Assembly: GCA_019119355.1 (NCBI GenBank)
Contig: DWXE01000046.1
Coordinates: 1-64,000 of the forward strand
DNA: 64,000 nt
From: Candidatus Eisenbergiella merdigallinarum
Lineage (GTDB): Bacteria > Bacillota > Clostridia > Lachnospirales > Lachnospiraceae
Reading direction: 5' to 3'
Shown here: one piece after another, positions 8,041 through 16,514 of the stretch
Numbering within the stretch: position 1 is the stretch's first letter
How the letters are laid out: each line of letters starts with the position of its first letter
Program-made: the position numbers and the translations under genes
Notes under the pieces: generated by a model
The model's input: the letters and a program-made list of their open reading frames with translations, nothing else
Told to the model about the DNA's origin: nothing
The model's database searches: none

Positions 8041-9440
8041 TTTTTCATCACCTCCGCATAAGCGTTTCTGTAATTCTGAATCATATCGTCGTGGAGGTAG
8101 AAGCGTTCCACCCGTTTTTTCCCGATCTGTCCCATCCGGTAGCGCTCCTCCGTCCGGACGCTCATGCGCTCCATGGCGCTGCACAGCGCTTCCCTTTCCA
8201 TGGGAGGCGTGCAGATTCCCGCGCAGCCCAGATCGTCGCCCGCCATCCCGTTGAGGAGCTCCCGGCAGCAGCCCACGTCGGTGGTGATGCAGGGACGGCC
8301 TGCGGCGAAGGATTCCAGGACGGAGAGGGGCTGGCCCTCGGAAATGCTGGTCAGAATGGTGAAGTCCAGCTTTTCCATGTAGGTCAGGATGTTCGTCATC
8401 CCCGTGAAAATCACCTCCTGCACGCCGAGCTGTTCCACCAGCGCGTAGCATTCCGCAGCGTACTGTTCGTCGTCCTCCGGGCCGATGATGTGGAGGCGGA
8501 CATTCTGCATCCGGAAGCGCAGCTCGTAAAAGGCATAGATCAGGGTTTTGACGTCTTTGATGGGAGCCAGGCGAAGAATGGCGCCGATATCGATCCAGCC
8601 GTCCTCCTTTTTGAGGGGAATGTCGCAGAAGCGTTCATAGTGGATCCCGTTGGGGATGACCCTGCAGCGTTTTGGCGGACAGCCGAGCTCGATCTGGGTC
8701 TTTCGCGCGTTGTCGAACAGGCTGGTGATCATGGAAGCCTTTTGGTATACCGCGCCCGAAAGCATGTAGAAGAAGCGTACCCAGAAGCGCTTGAAGGCGG
8801 CGGGGACCCAGCGGGCCCGTATGATTTCCTCTTCCCGTTCCCTGGTGTAGATGCCGTGCTCCGTCAGCATGAAGGGCACGTGGTAGCGATAGCTTCCCAG
8901 CCTTGCCAAAAGCCCGCTGTAGCCTGTGGCGATGGCGTGATAGAGATCGGCCTTCGGCACGTCCTGGCTGATGACGTACAGGACCGGAAGGAACATGGAG
9001 CGCAGGGTGTGGAACATGTCGGAAAAGGCCGTATAGGGAAAGTCCTTTTCGCAGATGCGGGTCAGGATATTCAGAAATTCCGGGCTGGTGAGAAAGGACA
9101 TGGGCGACATTTTCCGGTCGTTGTACATGCCAAACAGCACCTCCCAGTCGGGGTTTTCGCAGTGGACGAAATCCGTCAGAGCCTGCAGTTCCTCCCCGGA
9201 AAATCTGTATTTCCTGCCTCCGGAGGGAAGCTTCAGCGCGTCCTGCAGAAAGATTTCCCGGACCTCCACCACGTTTTGGGGCAGCTCATATTTGAATTTT
9301 CCCCTGTCCTCAGAGGAGGCGCCTATCGTCAGGAGCACGAATTCGTGCTCCGGCATGGCCTTGATATACTGGTGCATCCAGGTGGATACGCCTCCCGTCA
9401 CATATGGATAACATCCTTCAAGAATCACACAGATACGCAT
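8016..9440 (-). CDS. pelF: PelF-like GT4 glycosyltransferase
   Basis: A 474-residue cytoplasmic glycosyltransferase of family GT4. The N-terminus (MRICVILEGCYPYVTGGVSTW) is the diagnostic opening of PelF. The C-terminal donor-site motif SEGQPLSVLESFAAGRP contains the EX7E-type glutamates. The family is the soluble polymerase of the Pel pathway and uses a UDP-sugar, probably UDP-N-acetylhexosamine. The length is close to the roughly 500 residues normal for PelF. It starts 6 nt after the second DUF2194 gene with AGAGG upstream, and overlaps pelG. The exact donor sugar cannot be read from sequence. Confidence 0.93.
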   Translation of the reverse strand: MRICVILEGCYPYVTGGVSTWMHQYIKAMPEHEFVLLTIGASSEDRGKFKYELPQNVVEVREIFLQDALKLPSGGRKYRFSGEELQALTDFVHCENPDWEVLFGMYNDRKMSPMSFLTSPEFLNILTRICEKDFPYTAFSDMFHTLRSMFLPVLYVISQDVPKADLYHAIATGYSGLLARLGSYRYHVPFMLTEHGIYTREREEEIIRARWVPAAFKRFWVRFFYMLSGAVYQKASMITSLFDNARKTQIELGCPPKRCRVIPNGIHYERFCDIPLKKEDGWIDIGAILRLAPIKDVKTLIYAFYELRFRMQNVRLHIIGPEDDEQYAAECYALVEQLGVQEVIFTGMTNILTYMEKLDFTILTSISEGQPLSVLESFAAGRPCITTDVGCCRELLNGMAGDDLGCAGICTPPMEREALCSAMERMSVRTEERYRMGQIGKKRVERFYLHDDMIQNYRNAYAEVMKNWQESVSH

Positions 9441-9446
9441 ATATTT

Positions 9447-11315
9447 TCAGCCTCTTTCGATTACGATGCGGTTTTCCGAAGCCGTTACCAGATACAGGCC
9501 GCCGCCCAGATCCTGCAGAGTCCCTCCGCTGATGCAGGTTTCCGGATCCGCCGGGGGCCTTTCGTTGATCCGCAGGAAGAGGAAGGCTTCATCCTGAAGG
9601 CCGGAGAGATCCAGAACGATCTCTTCGCCGGTGGCGCTTAGCTCCACGTCCAGGGAATCGTAGCGCTGCACGGCCCCCGCCATTTCCGATGCGGTCAGAT
9701 TGCGGATATCGGGAGCCGATGTATACAGCCAGTCCAGATATTCCGACAGACGGTTCTTCATGGCCTCCCAGCCCATTTCCGCGCCCCGGTCCGCATCCAG
9801 CACGTCGTCCGGGTGCTGGAAATGGGAATTGACGTAGTGGAGATTCAGCTCGGAGAGGGCGGCAATTTCCATGAAGGAATCGATGATCAGACCGGAAATG
9901 ACGCGGGGCGTCTCCACCACGCCGTCCTGGGCCACTTCGAATTCCTGCGTGTATTCCACGTCGCCTTCGAAGTAAATGCTGGCCACCGCCCGGATCTGGG
10001 GGAAGTCCTCGGCGATCATCCGCCGGGCCTCCTCCGACAGGATGTTGGAGGGCGGCACGTAAACCTGGGGCGTGATGCCGGGATAGAGTTCCTGCGTGAA
10101 GGAGATCAGCTCCTCCAGGGAAGCGCCCATATCCTCTTTCGTTTCCCAGTAGTCATAGTCGAACAGGCGCTCGTAGGTGCCCTGCGCATAGCCGTCCCCG
10201 AAGCCGGCATCGAAGCCCTCCCGGCATAACGGGATATGGTTATAGCCGTGCAGGCCGATTTCCCCTCCGCTCTTCAACAGGGCGGAGCCGAAATACCGGA
10301 ATCTCTGGGTATTCAGATTGCGTTGAAAGGGCGCCTCCAGCCCGTCGGAATAGTCCTCGATCACCATCCCGCTGTAGCGGATGCCGTATTCCTCCGCCAG
10401 CTCCAGCAGCTGCGGCCACCAGATATTCGAATAGAAATCGGAAACGCTGATGCCGTAATCCCGTTCGATATAGGCGCTGGTCCCGGACGGCACGGGAGAG
10501 GGAAAATCGTCCAGATAAAAGGCGCTTCCGTTGATGACGGGCCAGCAGAAGGCTTCGGAAAGGAGGCTGTAGGCCGCGGCGTATATGCCCCGATAGGCCT
10601 TCCCCATGATGCCGAAATTCATGAAGACCACCCTGCCTTCCCCATGGGGATATTCCCACAGGACGGGAAGCTCCCGTTCGTCGGCGCTCACCATATGGAC
10701 GGTGCATTCCGAAGACAGATCCAGGGTGAGAGCGGATTCATAGGGCTCTTCGATGGTGTAATCCTTTCCCAGCCCTCCCAGCATCAGATCGGACCGGAAG
10801 CGCAGCCCGGGAATTTCGTACATCTCCCAGCCGGATTCCCGGATCCCCATCTGCGCGCCCAGAGCGCGGAAAAAGGTATCCCCCTGGGGCGGGAAATAGA
10901 CCATGAGCCCGCCGCCGTCTCCGACCCAGTCCATGATCTCATAGGCCCTTTCGCCGAGAATCCCGTAGTCCACCAGGGCGGTGACGACCTTTTCATAGCC
11001 CTCCAGAGAGGGAAGGGTTTCCGCGGAAAGGTCTGCGAAATCGGCGGTCACATGGAGCTGTTCGAACAGGGCGCGGGCGTCCTCCTCTGCCAGAACGGAG
11101 TTCGCTTCCTGGCTGTTATACAGAAACAGGCATTCCGCCGTCCCGTCCTTTTCGGCAGCCCTTTGAAGGGAGTCCGCCGGAAGGATGGTGACGGGAGATT
11201 CGTTTTGGGCGTAGGAACCGTAAAAATGCTGGCCGATCAGGGCCGCGGAAAGCAGGGCGAAGGCGATGCAGATGACGATGACGGGAAAAAATCGGAGTAT
11301 GCTGTTTCGTTTCAT
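9447..11315 (-). CDS. DUF2194 polysaccharide deacetylase-like protein, second copy (PelA-type)
   Basis: A 622-residue protein with one N-terminal membrane segment (residues 8-28) and an extracellular body. YLDDFPSP (Asp269-Asp270) and HGYNH (His356, His360) form the Asp/Asp and HxxxH metal and base motifs expected of CE4-like deacetylases such as the deacetylase domain of PelA. The ~120 residues after the anchor look like a GATase/beta-galactosidase-type alpha/beta domain. It is a clear paralog of the upstream gene. The start at 11315 is used because it overlaps the upstream TGA (ATGA) and has AGGGAG upstream. Deacetylation of the nascent polymer is inferred from the Pel pathway. Confidence 0.85.
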   Translation of the reverse strand: MKRNSILRFFPVIVICIAFALLSAALIGQHFYGSYAQNESPVTILPADSLQRAAEKDGTAECLFLYNSQEANSVLAEEDARALFEQLHVTADFADLSAETLPSLEGYEKVVTALVDYGILGERAYEIMDWVGDGGGLMVYFPPQGDTFFRALGAQMGIRESGWEMYEIPGLRFRSDLMLGGLGKDYTIEEPYESALTLDLSSECTVHMVSADERELPVLWEYPHGEGRVVFMNFGIMGKAYRGIYAAAYSLLSEAFCWPVINGSAFYLDDFPSPVPSGTSAYIERDYGISVSDFYSNIWWPQLLELAEEYGIRYSGMVIEDYSDGLEAPFQRNLNTQRFRYFGSALLKSGGEIGLHGYNHIPLCREGFDAGFGDGYAQGTYERLFDYDYWETKEDMGASLEELISFTQELYPGITPQVYVPPSNILSEEARRMIAEDFPQIRAVASIYFEGDVEYTQEFEVAQDGVVETPRVISGLIIDSFMEIAALSELNLHYVNSHFQHPDDVLDADRGAEMGWEAMKNRLSEYLDWLYTSAPDIRNLTASEMAGAVQRYDSLDVELSATGEEIVLDLSGLQDEAFLFLRINERPPADPETCISGGTLQDLGGGLYLVTASENRIVIERG

Positions 11316-13186
11316 GAAAAATCTCCCTGATTTTCGAGCCGGATCGCGATCTCGCCGGAATGGGCGCAGAGCAGGTACAGGTCCCCCGTCAGCTTCGTCA
11401 GCGTTCCGCCCTGCACGTCGGAAACGGAGCCTTCGTTCGCCCGGAGGAAGAGCCATGCCTCGTCCTGAAAGTTGGAAAGGCTGATCCGGAGTTCATTTTC
11501 GTTTATTTCGGTCTTCACATCGAGATAATGGTATCGCTGCACGGCCCCGGCGACCTCCGTCCCGGTCAGATTCCGGATGTCCGGAGCGGAGGAATACAGC
11601 CAGGCCATGTATTCGGACAGCCGGGTTTTCATGGCTTCCCAGCCGGAAGCGGCTCCCCGGTCCTCATCCAGCACGTCGTCCGGATGCTGGAAGTGGGAGT
11701 TGACATAATGCAGGTTCAGCTCCGACAGCGCCGCGATTTCCATATAGGGATCGATCATATAGCCGGAAATGATGCGGGGCGTTTCCACGACGCCGTCCTG
11801 CGCCACCCCGAATTCCTGCGCGTATTCGAATTCTCCCTCGAAGTAGATGGCGGCGACGGCCTTTATGTCCGGAAAATCCTCCGCCAGAATCCGCCTCCCT
11901 TCCTGAGACAGGATGTTGGAGGGCGGGACGTACACCTGGAAGGCTTCCTCGGGGAAGACCTGGCGGCAGAAGCGGTCCAGCTCCCGCAGGGAAGCGCGGA
12001 TGTCGTCTTCGCTGTTCCACTGCCGGTAGGAGTCGAATTCGTCTTTGTAATCGAAGTTATCCAGCACCAGCGGCATGTGGTTGTAGCCGTGAAAGCCGAT
12101 TTCCCCGCCCATGTCCAGCAGGTCGTTGCCGAAATAGCGGAACCGCTGGATATCCCCGTTTCCCTCCAGAGGCGCTTCGTTTTCGTCGGAATAGTTTTCG
12201 ATGACCAGCCCCGTGTACCGGACGCCGTATCGTTCCGACAGGTTTTTGACGTCCGGCCACCAGACATTGGTGTAAAAGGTACCGATATCCATATGATAGT
12301 CCCGCTGGATATATTCCCCGTTTCCAGCCGGAACCGGGGAGGGAAAATCGTCCAGATAGAAGGCCGAGGCGTTGATCACCGGATAGACGCAGACGTCGGA
12401 GAGCAGGCTGTAGGAGGCGGCGTAGAAACCGCGGTATGCCTTTTCAAAATAGTTCAGGGTATTGACCACCACGGTCCCGTCCCCATGGCGGTATTCCCAG
12501 ATGATGGGGACCTCCCTGTCGTCCGCGCTCACCAGATGGACGATGCAGTCCTCCGTCAGCGTGACCGTGCTGGAGGAATCGAAGGGATCCGTGATCTGGA
12601 AATCCTTCCCCTGTCCGCCGAGCATGAAATCGGACCGAAAACGGAGCCCCTGAACGGGATACATATCGTAACCGATGTCCAGGATCCCCATCCGCCCCAT
12701 GACCAGTCTCAGGCAGGACAGGGAGGATGGGGGGCAGACCGCCAGCAGGTTCATGCCGCCTTTGACGGAATCGAACAGCGTAAAGATCTCCTCCCCGAAG
12801 AGGTCGTAATCGTCCAGAGCCACCACCACGTTTTCGTAACCGGATAGCCGGAGGGTGGGATCCGCAAAGAGATCCTGCTCGTCGAAACGGATTCTCATCT
12901 GGGTCAGCACGTCCCGCATCTGCTGGGCGGCTGATTCGGAAACGGAAGAGGAGCTGTCCAGAAGGAGCAGGCATTCCGGTTCCCGGTCAAAGGGTTCTTC
13001 CGCGAAAACGGACTGATCCAGGATATCCGGATCGCGCCCGGTTTCTTCATAGACGATGTTGCGCCTTTCAATTAACAATACGGCGATCATCAGGAAGAAC
13101 AGGAGCATCGCCCACTGCATCCTCCTGAACTGGATGCGGTAGCCTCTCTTTTTCCGCTCTTTTTGAGTTCTATTCCCGAATGTCAT
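11312..13186 (-). CDS. DUF2194 polysaccharide deacetylase-like protein, first copy (PelA-type)
   Basis: A 624-residue protein with a basic N-terminus, a membrane segment at about residues 23-40 and an outer domain. Catalytic-type residues are kept: YLDDFPSP (Asp279, Asp280) and HGYNH (His366, His370), plus a later NSHFQHPDD segment. The paralog just downstream shares the same architecture and long identical runs (SAFYLDDFPSPVP, LNLHYVNSHFQHPDDVLD). In Gram-positive Pel loci a single membrane-anchored deacetylase normally replaces the deacetylase part of PelA. Here there are two, both apparently intact. It overlaps pelE by 17 bp. Loss of acetyl groups would make the polymer cationic; that is family knowledge, not seen here. 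Confidence 0.85.
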   Translation of the reverse strand: MTFGNRTQKERKKRGYRIQFRRMQWAMLLFFLMIAVLLIERRNIVYEETGRDPDILDQSVFAEEPFDREPECLLLLDSSSSVSESAAQQMRDVLTQMRIRFDEQDLFADPTLRLSGYENVVVALDDYDLFGEEIFTLFDSVKGGMNLLAVCPPSSLSCLRLVMGRMGILDIGYDMYPVQGLRFRSDFMLGGQGKDFQITDPFDSSSTVTLTEDCIVHLVSADDREVPIIWEYRHGDGTVVVNTLNYFEKAYRGFYAASYSLLSDVCVYPVINASAFYLDDFPSPVPAGNGEYIQRDYHMDIGTFYTNVWWPDVKNLSERYGVRYTGLVIENYSDENEAPLEGNGDIQRFRYFGNDLLDMGGEIGFHGYNHMPLVLDNFDYKDEFDSYRQWNSEDDIRASLRELDRFCRQVFPEEAFQVYVPPSNILSQEGRRILAEDFPDIKAVAAIYFEGEFEYAQEFGVAQDGVVETPRIISGYMIDPYMEIAALSELNLHYVNSHFQHPDDVLDEDRGAASGWEAMKTRLSEYMAWLYSSAPDIRNLTGTEVAGAVQRYHYLDVKTEINENELRISLSNFQDEAWLFLRANEGSVSDVQGGTLTKLTGDLYLLCAHSGEIAIRLENQGDFS

Positions 13187-14090
13187 GGCTGTCCTCGTCC
13201 TTTTTCCAGAATTCCACCGTTTTTCTCGCGCCCGGGGTGAGGTAAATTCCCCGTTTTTCGATGAGCTCCAGCATGCGGCCGATCCGGTCCGGATCCCTGA
13301 GACGAATGCCGAGCTGGATCTGCATCAGATAACCGTCCTCCAGCTGCGGCCATCTGTCCATCACATGCTCCGCGCAGGCTTCGGAAACTCCGAATTCCTC
13401 CAGAGAGAGGGAATTGGAAAACTGCCTGTGGTAAAGGGAACGCTCATCCGCTTCGGCCAGGGTCCCTCTCGAAATCCGGTCCGCCAGGAGCTCCTTCAAC
13501 TCCAGCATGCGGTTCCGTTTCATATTTCCTTCCAGAAGGCCGCTGTCCACATAGGCCTCCAGGGTCTGCAGATAGGCGCCGGAGCGGGACTGGGAGGACT
13601 TATCCTCTTCCCAGGCCCTTCGAAGGGCCTGCAGTCTGTCCTCATAATCCTTCTGGAGCTCCACCATGGCGGTGGTGGCGTAGTGAACGACCTCCACATC
13701 GTCGTTCCTGCGGGCGTTGTTTAAAACGTCCACGTATTGCCCCGTATCGTGATACAGGATATCCATGATCAGTTCGCGGCGCGTGGCGGCGTCGTTGATC
13801 AGAAGGGCCTCCTGCAGGGGAACGATCAGATCCCTGGCGGGTTCCTCTTCCATCAGGATGCTCCGGTGGATTTCGTCGTTGATTTTCAGCTTTTCGATGC
13901 CGACTTCCTTTTTGCTCTCCTGATCCCCGTGGGATTCCCATTCCAGAATGAACAGGCAGCCAAAGCCGAACACGGGAATGAAGAAAACCACGGGCATGAT
14001 GGCGGAGCCGCTCTTCAGGATGCCGGTTTTGAGCAGAAGAAAGGCCGCCAGGCAGAGGACGCAGTGAAGGACTACCAGGAAAAGAAGCAT
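13170..14090 (-). CDS. pelE: PelE-like membrane protein with helical repeats
   Basis: A 306-residue protein. Two hydrophobic segments at residues 1-20 and 28-50 form an N-terminal hairpin, and the remaining 250 residues are cytoplasmic-looking amphipathic helices of TPR type (for example QKDYEDRLQALRRAWEED). In Pel systems PelE has exactly this layout, follows pelD and bridges PelD to the PelF/PelG complex. Here the ATG at 14090 directly abuts the pelD stop codon with no spacer, which suggests translational coupling. The assignment rests on architecture and position rather than on strong residue motifs. Confidence 0.75.
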   Translation of the reverse strand: MLLFLVVLHCVLCLAAFLLLKTGILKSGSAIMPVVFFIPVFGFGCLFILEWESHGDQESKKEVGIEKLKINDEIHRSILMEEEPARDLIVPLQEALLINDAATRRELIMDILYHDTGQYVDVLNNARRNDDVEVVHYATTAMVELQKDYEDRLQALRRAWEEDKSSQSRSGAYLQTLEAYVDSGLLEGNMKRNRMLELKELLADRISRGTLAEADERSLYHRQFSNSLSLEEFGVSEACAEHVMDRWPQLEDGYLMQIQLGIRLRDPDRIGRMLELIEKRGIYLTPGARKTVEFWKKDEDSHDIRE

Positions 14091-16214
14091 TTACTCACCC
14101 ACTTTCTCCGTCACGTAGTAGTGTATTCCGGCGGAAATCAGACGGCTTTCCACAAAATGAAAGCTTTCCAGATTGACCTGGGTGAGCAGCAGATAGAGCC
14201 TTCCATCCGATCCTTCGCCGATGACGTCGGCCGTGCGGATCAGCCGGGAAAGCCTGTCGCTGACATCCTTTTTGTCCGTCTCTTCCAGCCGCAGCAGCAC
14301 GAATTCCGCGATCTGACGGTCCCGCATTTCCTCCTGCACGGAAAGAATTTCCATAAAGCGTTCCCTGCGCATCACATTGGTATCCGGATAATAGGTTTTC
14401 TGCGCGGTGAGCTCCTCGTATTCCAGAGCGCGCAGGAAAGAGGTCTGGATCAGGCCGCAGAGAATCCGGAACATGTTCATATAGCTCATGCCGTACTGTT
14501 CCGGGCTCACCTCGTAAATGACGACGAAGAGCACCAGCTTTCCGTCGCGGAAGATGCCGTTGGCATAGACCGGCATGCCCTCCGTCATCTTCGTGTTTTT
14601 GTATACGTTCCCTCCCCGGACGGCGCGAAACAGCTCCCCGATTTCCTCCAGAACGGCGGATTTCGGCAGCCTGGCGCGCATCCGGTTGGAGCAGGCAACC
14701 AGCCTTCCGAAGCGTTCGTAGCGGTCCACGGAATAGATGGCGATGCTGTGGTTTTCCAGAATGTCCTCCATGGTCACGAGAGCTTCCAGGAAGATGCTCT
14801 GGGGAAGGACGTTGTCCAGCCGCTGTACCGCGTCGAAAATGCGGCCGAAGCTGTCCTTAAAGCCGAGAATCTGCTTTTTGTATTCGCTTTTGTTTTCCAT
14901 GGCGCTCTGATACACTTCGTTCAGGAAAATGTATTTGTCGCGCAGAAGGCTGTATTCCTCCTGGGAAAAGCGGATTTCCTCGGTCTTTTTGTTTTTGATA
15001 TAGCCGGTTACGGATCCGGCCATGAGGTAGATCATGAACGGAATCCAGTTTTCCACGTTGTAAAACAGCAGCGTCCAGTCCACGCCCTGGCGCATATACT
15101 GGAAAAACAGGGCCACGCAGGCGAGCAGGGCGGACACGACCCCCACGCGGATTCCGTGGACGGTCCCCATGATCACGACGAAAAACAGCCGGACGTCCAC
15201 GAAGCGGAAATAGACGTCGTTGCCCAGAAAATGATGCAGCAGCTCCGACAGGAGGAAAAGAACCGCCATTTCCACATACCCGATGAGTTTGCCGCTCCGG
15301 TTCAAAAGGGCTTCCGCCAGATCGCCCAGGGTCCTTTTGCCTTTTCCGGCGGATGCAGAATAGCGCCGGTACAGATCCAGGACCTTTTCCATGACGTCGT
15401 CCTGGGGGATCCATCCGTACGTCCTGCGCAGCCTGACGGGATACTCCTCCCGGCTGATGACGTCCGCGTTGTTTTCGTAGAGGATTTTCAGGTCCGGCTG
15501 GGCGGAACGGAGCAGGGCCTCCAGATCGCCCCAGGTGTGGGAATATCCGCTGCTCACGAAAAAGGCGTCGGAGACGTCGTCCTCTTCCTCCACGATCCGG
15601 CTGATGAGCCCGGCCAGATCCCGCTGGCTGATGAAATCGAGCCTGTCCTGAGCGCGGTAGGGCAGGAGCACCTTTTTCTTCTGGATGGCCTGCCGGAAAA
15701 CGGAACCGAGAAAACTGGCATCGTTGGAACTGTCGGCCAGACAGGGAAGGCGGAGAACGATCGTTTTCAACGAAGCCCTGGCGGAATAGAAGCGGCACAG
15801 GGTCTCCTCCTGTCCGGCACACAGGGCGGCGCTCTGAAAGTAGTCCCGGTCCAGCGCGGCGGAATCCGTCCCTGTCACGGGGACGTAGTTCTGACTTTGC
15901 TCGGTGGAGAGAAAGATGAATTTATCCACATGGGAATGGGCGGCCTGAAGGAGCGCCTTCTCCAGCTCGTGAAGCTCGTCGGGATAGCCGCTTCCGCCGT
16001 CAATATAGCCGGATACGAAGAGGACGCAGCTGAAGGAATAGACATCGAAGAGCTGGCGGAACGCGTCCTCCCCGGGACAGGCATGGTAAAAGCGCTTTCC
16101 AGGGCGATGGGCGCAGTTTTTCCCCGCTACCACGGCGCGGACTTCTTCCGAAAGATTTTGCAGCAGATCGTCTTTTAGGGAACCGGTCCAGCCGGTGATG
16201 AGCAGATCTTTCAT
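14091..16214 (-). CDS. pelD: PelD-like c-di-GMP receptor with N-terminal SDR-like domain
   Basis: A 707-residue protein. Residues 1-280 look like an NAD-dependent epimerase/SDR fold, but the nucleotide loop (TGWTGSLK) lacks the third Gly and no YxxxK is visible, so it is probably not an enzyme. Residues 309-408 hold about four membrane helices. A GAF-like domain follows (455-600), then a GGDEF-like domain at 625-700. In that last domain the active-site GGDEF is replaced by GSDGRL while the upstream inhibitory site is intact as RTAD (Arg660, Asp663) at the canonical spacing. PelD binds c-di-GMP through this site and switches on polymer synthesis. It is the first gene after the riboswitch leader. 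Confidence 0.9.
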   Translation of the reverse strand: MKDLLITGWTGSLKDDLLQNLSEEVRAVVAGKNCAHRPGKRFYHACPGEDAFRQLFDVYSFSCVLFVSGYIDGGSGYPDELHELEKALLQAAHSHVDKFIFLSTEQSQNYVPVTGTDSAALDRDYFQSAALCAGQEETLCRFYSARASLKTIVLRLPCLADSSNDASFLGSVFRQAIQKKKVLLPYRAQDRLDFISQRDLAGLISRIVEEEDDVSDAFFVSSGYSHTWGDLEALLRSAQPDLKILYENNADVISREEYPVRLRRTYGWIPQDDVMEKVLDLYRRYSASAGKGKRTLGDLAEALLNRSGKLIGYVEMAVLFLLSELLHHFLGNDVYFRFVDVRLFFVVIMGTVHGIRVGVVSALLACVALFFQYMRQGVDWTLLFYNVENWIPFMIYLMAGSVTGYIKNKKTEEIRFSQEEYSLLRDKYIFLNEVYQSAMENKSEYKKQILGFKDSFGRIFDAVQRLDNVLPQSIFLEALVTMEDILENHSIAIYSVDRYERFGRLVACSNRMRARLPKSAVLEEIGELFRAVRGGNVYKNTKMTEGMPVYANGIFRDGKLVLFVVIYEVSPEQYGMSYMNMFRILCGLIQTSFLRALEYEELTAQKTYYPDTNVMRRERFMEILSVQEEMRDRQIAEFVLLRLEETDKKDVSDRLSRLIRTADVIGEGSDGRLYLLLTQVNLESFHFVESRLISAGIHYYVTEKVGE

Positions 16215-16262
16215 AATTCGTTATCCGTCCTTTTGAATCAAAATGAGGAAATTGCTTAAAAT

Positions 16263-16295
16263 AAAAAAAAGCTACAATCACAGAAGGATTGCAGC
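16263..16295 (-). terminator. Riboswitch expression-platform terminator
   Basis: On the minus strand GCTGCAATC (16295-16287) pairs with GATTGTAGC (16279-16271), with one G-U pair and a 7-nt loop, followed by eight T (16270-16263). It lies directly after the aptamer and about 48 nt before pelD, so it can decide whether the operon is transcribed. Confidence 0.88.
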
Positions 16296-16380
16296 CGGAC
16301 AACCTTATGGGCCGGTTTGAGGCCGCATATCAGGCTCCTGGCTTTGCGTCCCTGCATTTCTGCAGGTTTGCCGGGCCGGA
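16294..16380 (-). ncRNA. c-di-GMP-I (GEMM-I) riboswitch aptamer in the pel operon leader
   Basis: Read on the minus strand, the aptamer hallmarks occur in order. GGCAAA is at 16372-16367. A hairpin CCTGCA-GAAA-TGCAGG follows with its GNRA tetraloop, then GACGCAAAGCC at 16350-16340. The second hairpin runs from about 16338 to 16300. The outer helix is CCGG (16379-16376) with CCGG (16298-16295). This is the conserved core of class I c-di-GMP riboswitches. The last pair of the outer helix touches the terminator stem, so ligand-stabilised P1 could weaken termination (an ON switch), but many clostridial class I switches are OFF. The direction needs experiment. Confidence 0.92.
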
Positions 16381-16445
16381 AGAATGTAAACGATATGTCT
16401 CTGAACGCAGGATGCATGAAGGCTCCAAAGCGTTTTTATAAAAAG

Positions 16446-16474
16446 ATTCTACAGTCAATTATATGGTTTGTCAA
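16446..16474 (-). promoter_or_regulatory. Sigma-A-type promoter of the pel-like operon
   Basis: On the minus strand TTGACA (16474-16469) and TAGAAT (16451-16446) are separated by 17 nt. The predicted start near 16439 gives a leader of about 225 nt that holds the whole riboswitch and its terminator. Confidence 0.8.
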
Positions 16475-16514
16475 GTTTTCCTATGCGAATTGCCAGAAAG
16501 AGGGAGGGGTGCGT

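Noticed and set aside
13737-16178. 813-codon plus-strand frame opposite pelD/pelE
   Set aside because: Antisense shadow in a GC-rich gene; no start signal, and the peptide has no known motif, while the minus strand gives PelD and PelE.
16384-16398. cre-like (CcpA) site between the pel promoter and the riboswitch
   Set aside because: ATGTAAACGATATGT fits WTGNAANCGNWNNCW in all but one place, but the mismatch falls on a key C of the second half-site and no second copy was seen.
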